NCBI GenBank assembly: GCA_001598975.1 | Contig: BBXU01000931.1 | Coordinates: 1-53,565 of the forward strand | Reading direction: 5' to 3' | DNA length: 53,565 bases | Origin: Parachlorella kessleri | Lineage: Eukaryota; Chlorophyta; Trebouxiophyceae; Chlorellales; Chlorellaceae | Part shown: piece by piece, positions 50,801-53,565 of the stretch | Layout: each line of letters starts with the position of its first letter | Numbering within the stretch: the stretch's first letter is position 1 | Made by a program: the position numbers and the translations under genes | Notes under the pieces: model-generated | What the model saw: only the letters and a program-made list of their open reading frames with translations | What the model was told of the DNA's origin: nothing | Database searches by the model: none

Positions 50801-53565
50801 CTCTAGTACTCACGACCAAATATGCATATTAAATTGACGTGACCTGAAGGGAGAGTACCTAGATTTGTTCAGTGTCCTGAAAGGGGAAGCTGCCCATGGT
50901 TTTTGGTGTGTGCCAGGCATGCCAGCCCTGCTGCGCCCTGCGGTGCCCTCCATGTACCCTCTGCTTCTTGGTGCATGGTGGGCTGGGCAGCCTGATCACA
51001 TGCCACCTAGTGTTGTGAGGCTTTCACGTGGTCTGCTCCCATCACTGTGCCCTGGGCTGCCAGCATTTCCAGCGAGCCAAGGGAGGTTGGCGCTCCGCGC
51101 CAAAGCTTTCAAAGCTTGCCCAGGTGGTAACAGGGTGCCTTGCATGCAGGTGGAGAACGATGGCGAGGGCAACGTGAAGTTTGTTAACAGGGGCGGCCCG
51201 CCCAGGCTCACAGCCGCAGCTGCACTGAGGCATACCTTCGTGAAGCGGGTGAGACCAGCTAGCTCAGTGTTGTTACCGGCAACGGATGTGGGCAGAAGGC
51301 GAGGGACTATGCCCTGGAACGTGGCGGTTCTCTCATCAGCTGATGTCAGGGGATTAGTTGGATGATCTGTTTGCTGTGAAGAAATGTGACTGGTAATGAC
51401 AGGGGCCACTGGCACCCCCAGACTGGGTCCTGAAGATTAGGACACCGCTGCTTTGGCTGCTTGCAGGCGGCTGCCCCCGCTGGCTCCCCAGCGGCATGGG
51501 CACTCTCTCCCCTGGCCTCGCTCTTTGCTGGCATCTCCGGTAATAGCGGCGGCGGCTCCTCAGCCGAGGAGCCGGACGACCTCATCCCTGGTGGCGCCCC
51601 TGCGGCTGCCTCAGCAGGGGGCGGCGGCTGGCTGGGGGGCTGGGGCCGGCCCTCCGGCTCGGGCAGTCGCGGCAGCACCAGCGGCAACGGTGGCAGCAGC
51701 GGCAGCAGCGCAACCGGTTCCAGGGGTGACAAGCAGGCCCAGCAGCGGCAGCGTACGCAGCAGGCGCGGCAGCGGGCACAGCAGGCCGCGCAGCGGCCCG
51801 CCGCGCCAGCTGCCAAGCCGGCCGCCAGGCCGGCGTCGGCGGCGGCAGCGCCGCCGCCCAAGCGCGCCTCGCTGTGGCAGCGCATTGCAGGCCAGCTGTA
51901 CGACCTGGAGGCGAGAGTGAGGGCCGAGAGCAGCGCCACGGAGGTGCAAACCACGCTGGTCCAGAAGCTGCGGCAAGACGTGGCGGCGGGGCGGGCGCGG
52001 GAGGAGCAGCTGCAGCAGGAGGAGGGCGCTCTGGCGGTGATGCAGCACGCCCTGCAGGTGGGTGGTGGCTGGGCAGCGCTGCGGCAGGGTTTGCCGGGCT
52101 GACCCCGTTTTGGTTGGGAGCGGTCTGAGGGGTGGTTGGCGGTTAGATGGGCGCGGGGCGTTGGCGGCAAGGGGCTTGGGAGAGGCACTCAGGAAGCAGC
52201 AAGTCCGCCGCGGCATATCCAAGCAGCCTGCGTGGTCTCCGGTCCTCGATCCTGCTAAGAGGGGTCATTTCAGCCACAGCCAGCCACCCGTAGCCACTGA
52301 TGACGGAAGCGTGAGTGCTGTCTGACGTCCCTTGTCTGCCTCTCCTGCTGCAGGATTCGATGAAGGACCTAAGGAATCTCTACAAGGGCGCCGCACGCTT
52401 CCTGGGCAAGGCGCCCGAGCCACCCGCAGCAGCGCCGCAGCAGGCAAAGCAGCCGGCTACCCAGGGCACACCACCGGCCGCCAAGCAGGCGCCCACACAG
52501 CTAGCGGCAGGTGCTCCTGCTGCTGCTGAGAAGGCACAGGCCGAGCGGGCTGGTCCTGCAGCCATGCCTGCGAATGCCGCACCAGCTGCTGCACCCGCCG
52601 TCGCTGCCAGGGCCGCTGTGCCTGCCAAGCCAGGGGAGAAGGGCGGTGGCGGCTGGGGGCAGGCTGCCGGCAGCATGGTCTCCGCTGGGCTGGTGAGCGG
52701 GCGGATGACGGATATGGTCAAGTTTCGGTGACCTGGTGCAGCAGCGCACTGCCGACCGCATGTTGTATGTAGTGCTCAGTTGGAGCTACATCGTGGACAG
52801 CTATGTTGCTAGTTGAGCGGTTGGCGAGGAGGCATATTCGTGTCAGCATCCTCTCTTCATCCACAAGCCAGGGTTAGGTTGGCATGGCCAAGCCTGCAGC
52901 ATGCCACGTGTATTGCCTGCTGTGGAATCCCTGCTGGTAGCTCTGGGCTGTGAACATGGGCGTGCATCTGAAGCTACTGTGCACCTGCTACTTGTTGCCA
53001 CAGAAGTTTACTGGGCTGGCAGTCCATGTGGCGACCAGCCTGGCCGAGGCCGTGAGGAGTGATGCAGAGAAGGCGCTGAAGCAGGCACAGCAGGAGGCCT
53101 CCACACTGGTAAGCCTCACCGACACAGAAAAGGCAGCGTGGTGGAGGGGGCATAGTGGCTCCCTGGGTGTGCTGCGGTGCTGGGAGAGGGCGAGGAGTTT
53201 CGTGAGAAATGTGCGAGTTCAGCGAGGATGGCCACATGCTGGCCATGTAGCTGAGGAGAGTATGGGTGTAGGTGGGTTAGGCGGGCGGCTGATGCGGGTG
53301 GAAAGAGTCCCTTCCTACAACTCAGCCGTCCTATAACAGGCGCCTGCTCCTTCCATGGCGTACAACCCGTCGGCATGACTGTCTGCCTGCCCGCAGAGGC
53401 ATGCCACCTCGGCATATGTGGAGGCTCTGCAGCAGCTGCAGCCCCCCGTGGCAGCCACCACCTCCTACGAGGCCGTGGCAGCGCGCCTGCCCGCCGCGGA
53501 GGCGTACTCTTCCCTGCCGGAGCCGCGCCGGCGCCAGGCGTTTGCCGCCTACGTGGACGGCCTAC
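47866..53565 (+). CDS. STN8/STN7-like thylakoid Ser/Thr protein kinase with long Ala-rich tail and FF-like motif (runs off right edge)
   Basis: Exons 47866-48153, 48274-48357, 48527-48646, 48942-49082, 49386-49562, 49974-50189, 50684-50788, 51150-51248, 51467-52057, 52354-52692, 53004-53108 and 53397-53565 (cut). Every full exon is a multiple of three, so all introns are phase 0. Residues 1-70 are plastid-transit-like. The kinase core has [21 protein letters not shown] (ATP Lys), [32 protein letters not shown] (DLG in place of DFG, as in STN7), [40 protein letters not shown] and [16 protein letters not shown], ending [11 protein letters not shown] near residue 405. STN8/STN7 kinases phosphorylate photosystem II core and LHCII proteins in chloroplasts. 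After the kinase comes an unusual tail of more than 390 residues: Gly/Ser linker, Gln/Arg/Ala helix, coiled coil, Ala/Pro-rich segment, then [19 protein letters not shown], which resembles an FF domain. Alternative: the gene ends at 52731 if the last intron is not spliced. Confidence 0.82.

Noticed and set aside
51346..52188. 280-codon ORF on the minus strand
   Set aside because: Antisense shadow of the GC-rich, Ala/Gly-coding kinase exon; composition is Pro/Ala/Cys noise with no motif.

Overview
The window is nuclear DNA of a photosynthetic eukaryote, most probably a chlorophyte green alga (trebouxiophyte-like). Genes are split by many short introns (roughly 50-400 bp) with phase-consistent GT-AG, and some GC-AG, borders. 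Several proteins are plant-lineage types: a STN8-like thylakoid protein kinase, a NUDX23-like Nudix hydrolase and an At1g19690-like Rossmann protein. TGTAA, the usual chlorophyte poly(A) signal, follows several stops. No bacterial operon, rRNA gene or intact tRNA gene was seen. All gene models were spliced by hand by matching reading-frame phase and family motifs.

Layout. 1-3544 (-): 5' part of a PRP5/DDX46 spliceosomal DEAD-box helicase. 4023-5472 (+): C2-domain protein. 6285-8069 (-): Nudix hydrolase. 8384-13148 (+): serine carboxypeptidase. 13998-16121 (-): GT92 glycosyltransferase. 16.1-18.6 kb: intergenic, with a SINE-like copy, a 32-bp perfect palindrome and one doubtful small gene. 18655-20434 (-): GT8-like glycosyltransferase A. 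20.4-26.6 kb: repeat-rich, with a degenerate LINE, a CAG/poly-Q plus CCCH-like segment, tRNA-like relics, a tandem repeat and a broken exon copy. 26616-29929 (-) and 30970-34078 (+): head-to-head pair of glycosyltransferase-like type II membrane proteins, C and D. 34610-37580 (-): FANCL. 38087-39572 (+): F420-type NADP oxidoreductase. 40388-42907 (-): GT8-like glycosyltransferase B, paralogue of A. 43305-45353 (+): Rossmann/epimerase-like protein. 45813-47365 (-): Q-rich coiled-coil protein. 47866 to the right edge (+): STN8-like kinase with a long Ala-rich tail ending in an FF-like motif.

The most notable content is the group of five secretory-type glycosyltransferase or glycosyltransferase-like genes between 14 and 43 kb: one GT92, two GT8-like paralogues, and two members of a family carrying a DFGAHN / N-S-S-V-R-G-P signature. 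Each appears to begin with a signal anchor and so would act in the Golgi or ER lumen. Duplicated genes, a relic exon and interspersed SINE/LINE copies suggest the cluster grew by local duplication. Its enzymes could serve one cell-wall or glycoprotein pathway, but this is inferred from position and family only.

Genes alternate in direction, giving six head-to-head pairs with short (0.3-1.0 kb) shared upstream regions. Limits: splice sites are manual. The least certain places are the 3' side of the seventh helicase exon, exon 1 of glycosyltransferase-like gene C, the exon 2/3 border of FANCL, and exon 1 of the coiled-coil gene. Both outermost genes run off the window.
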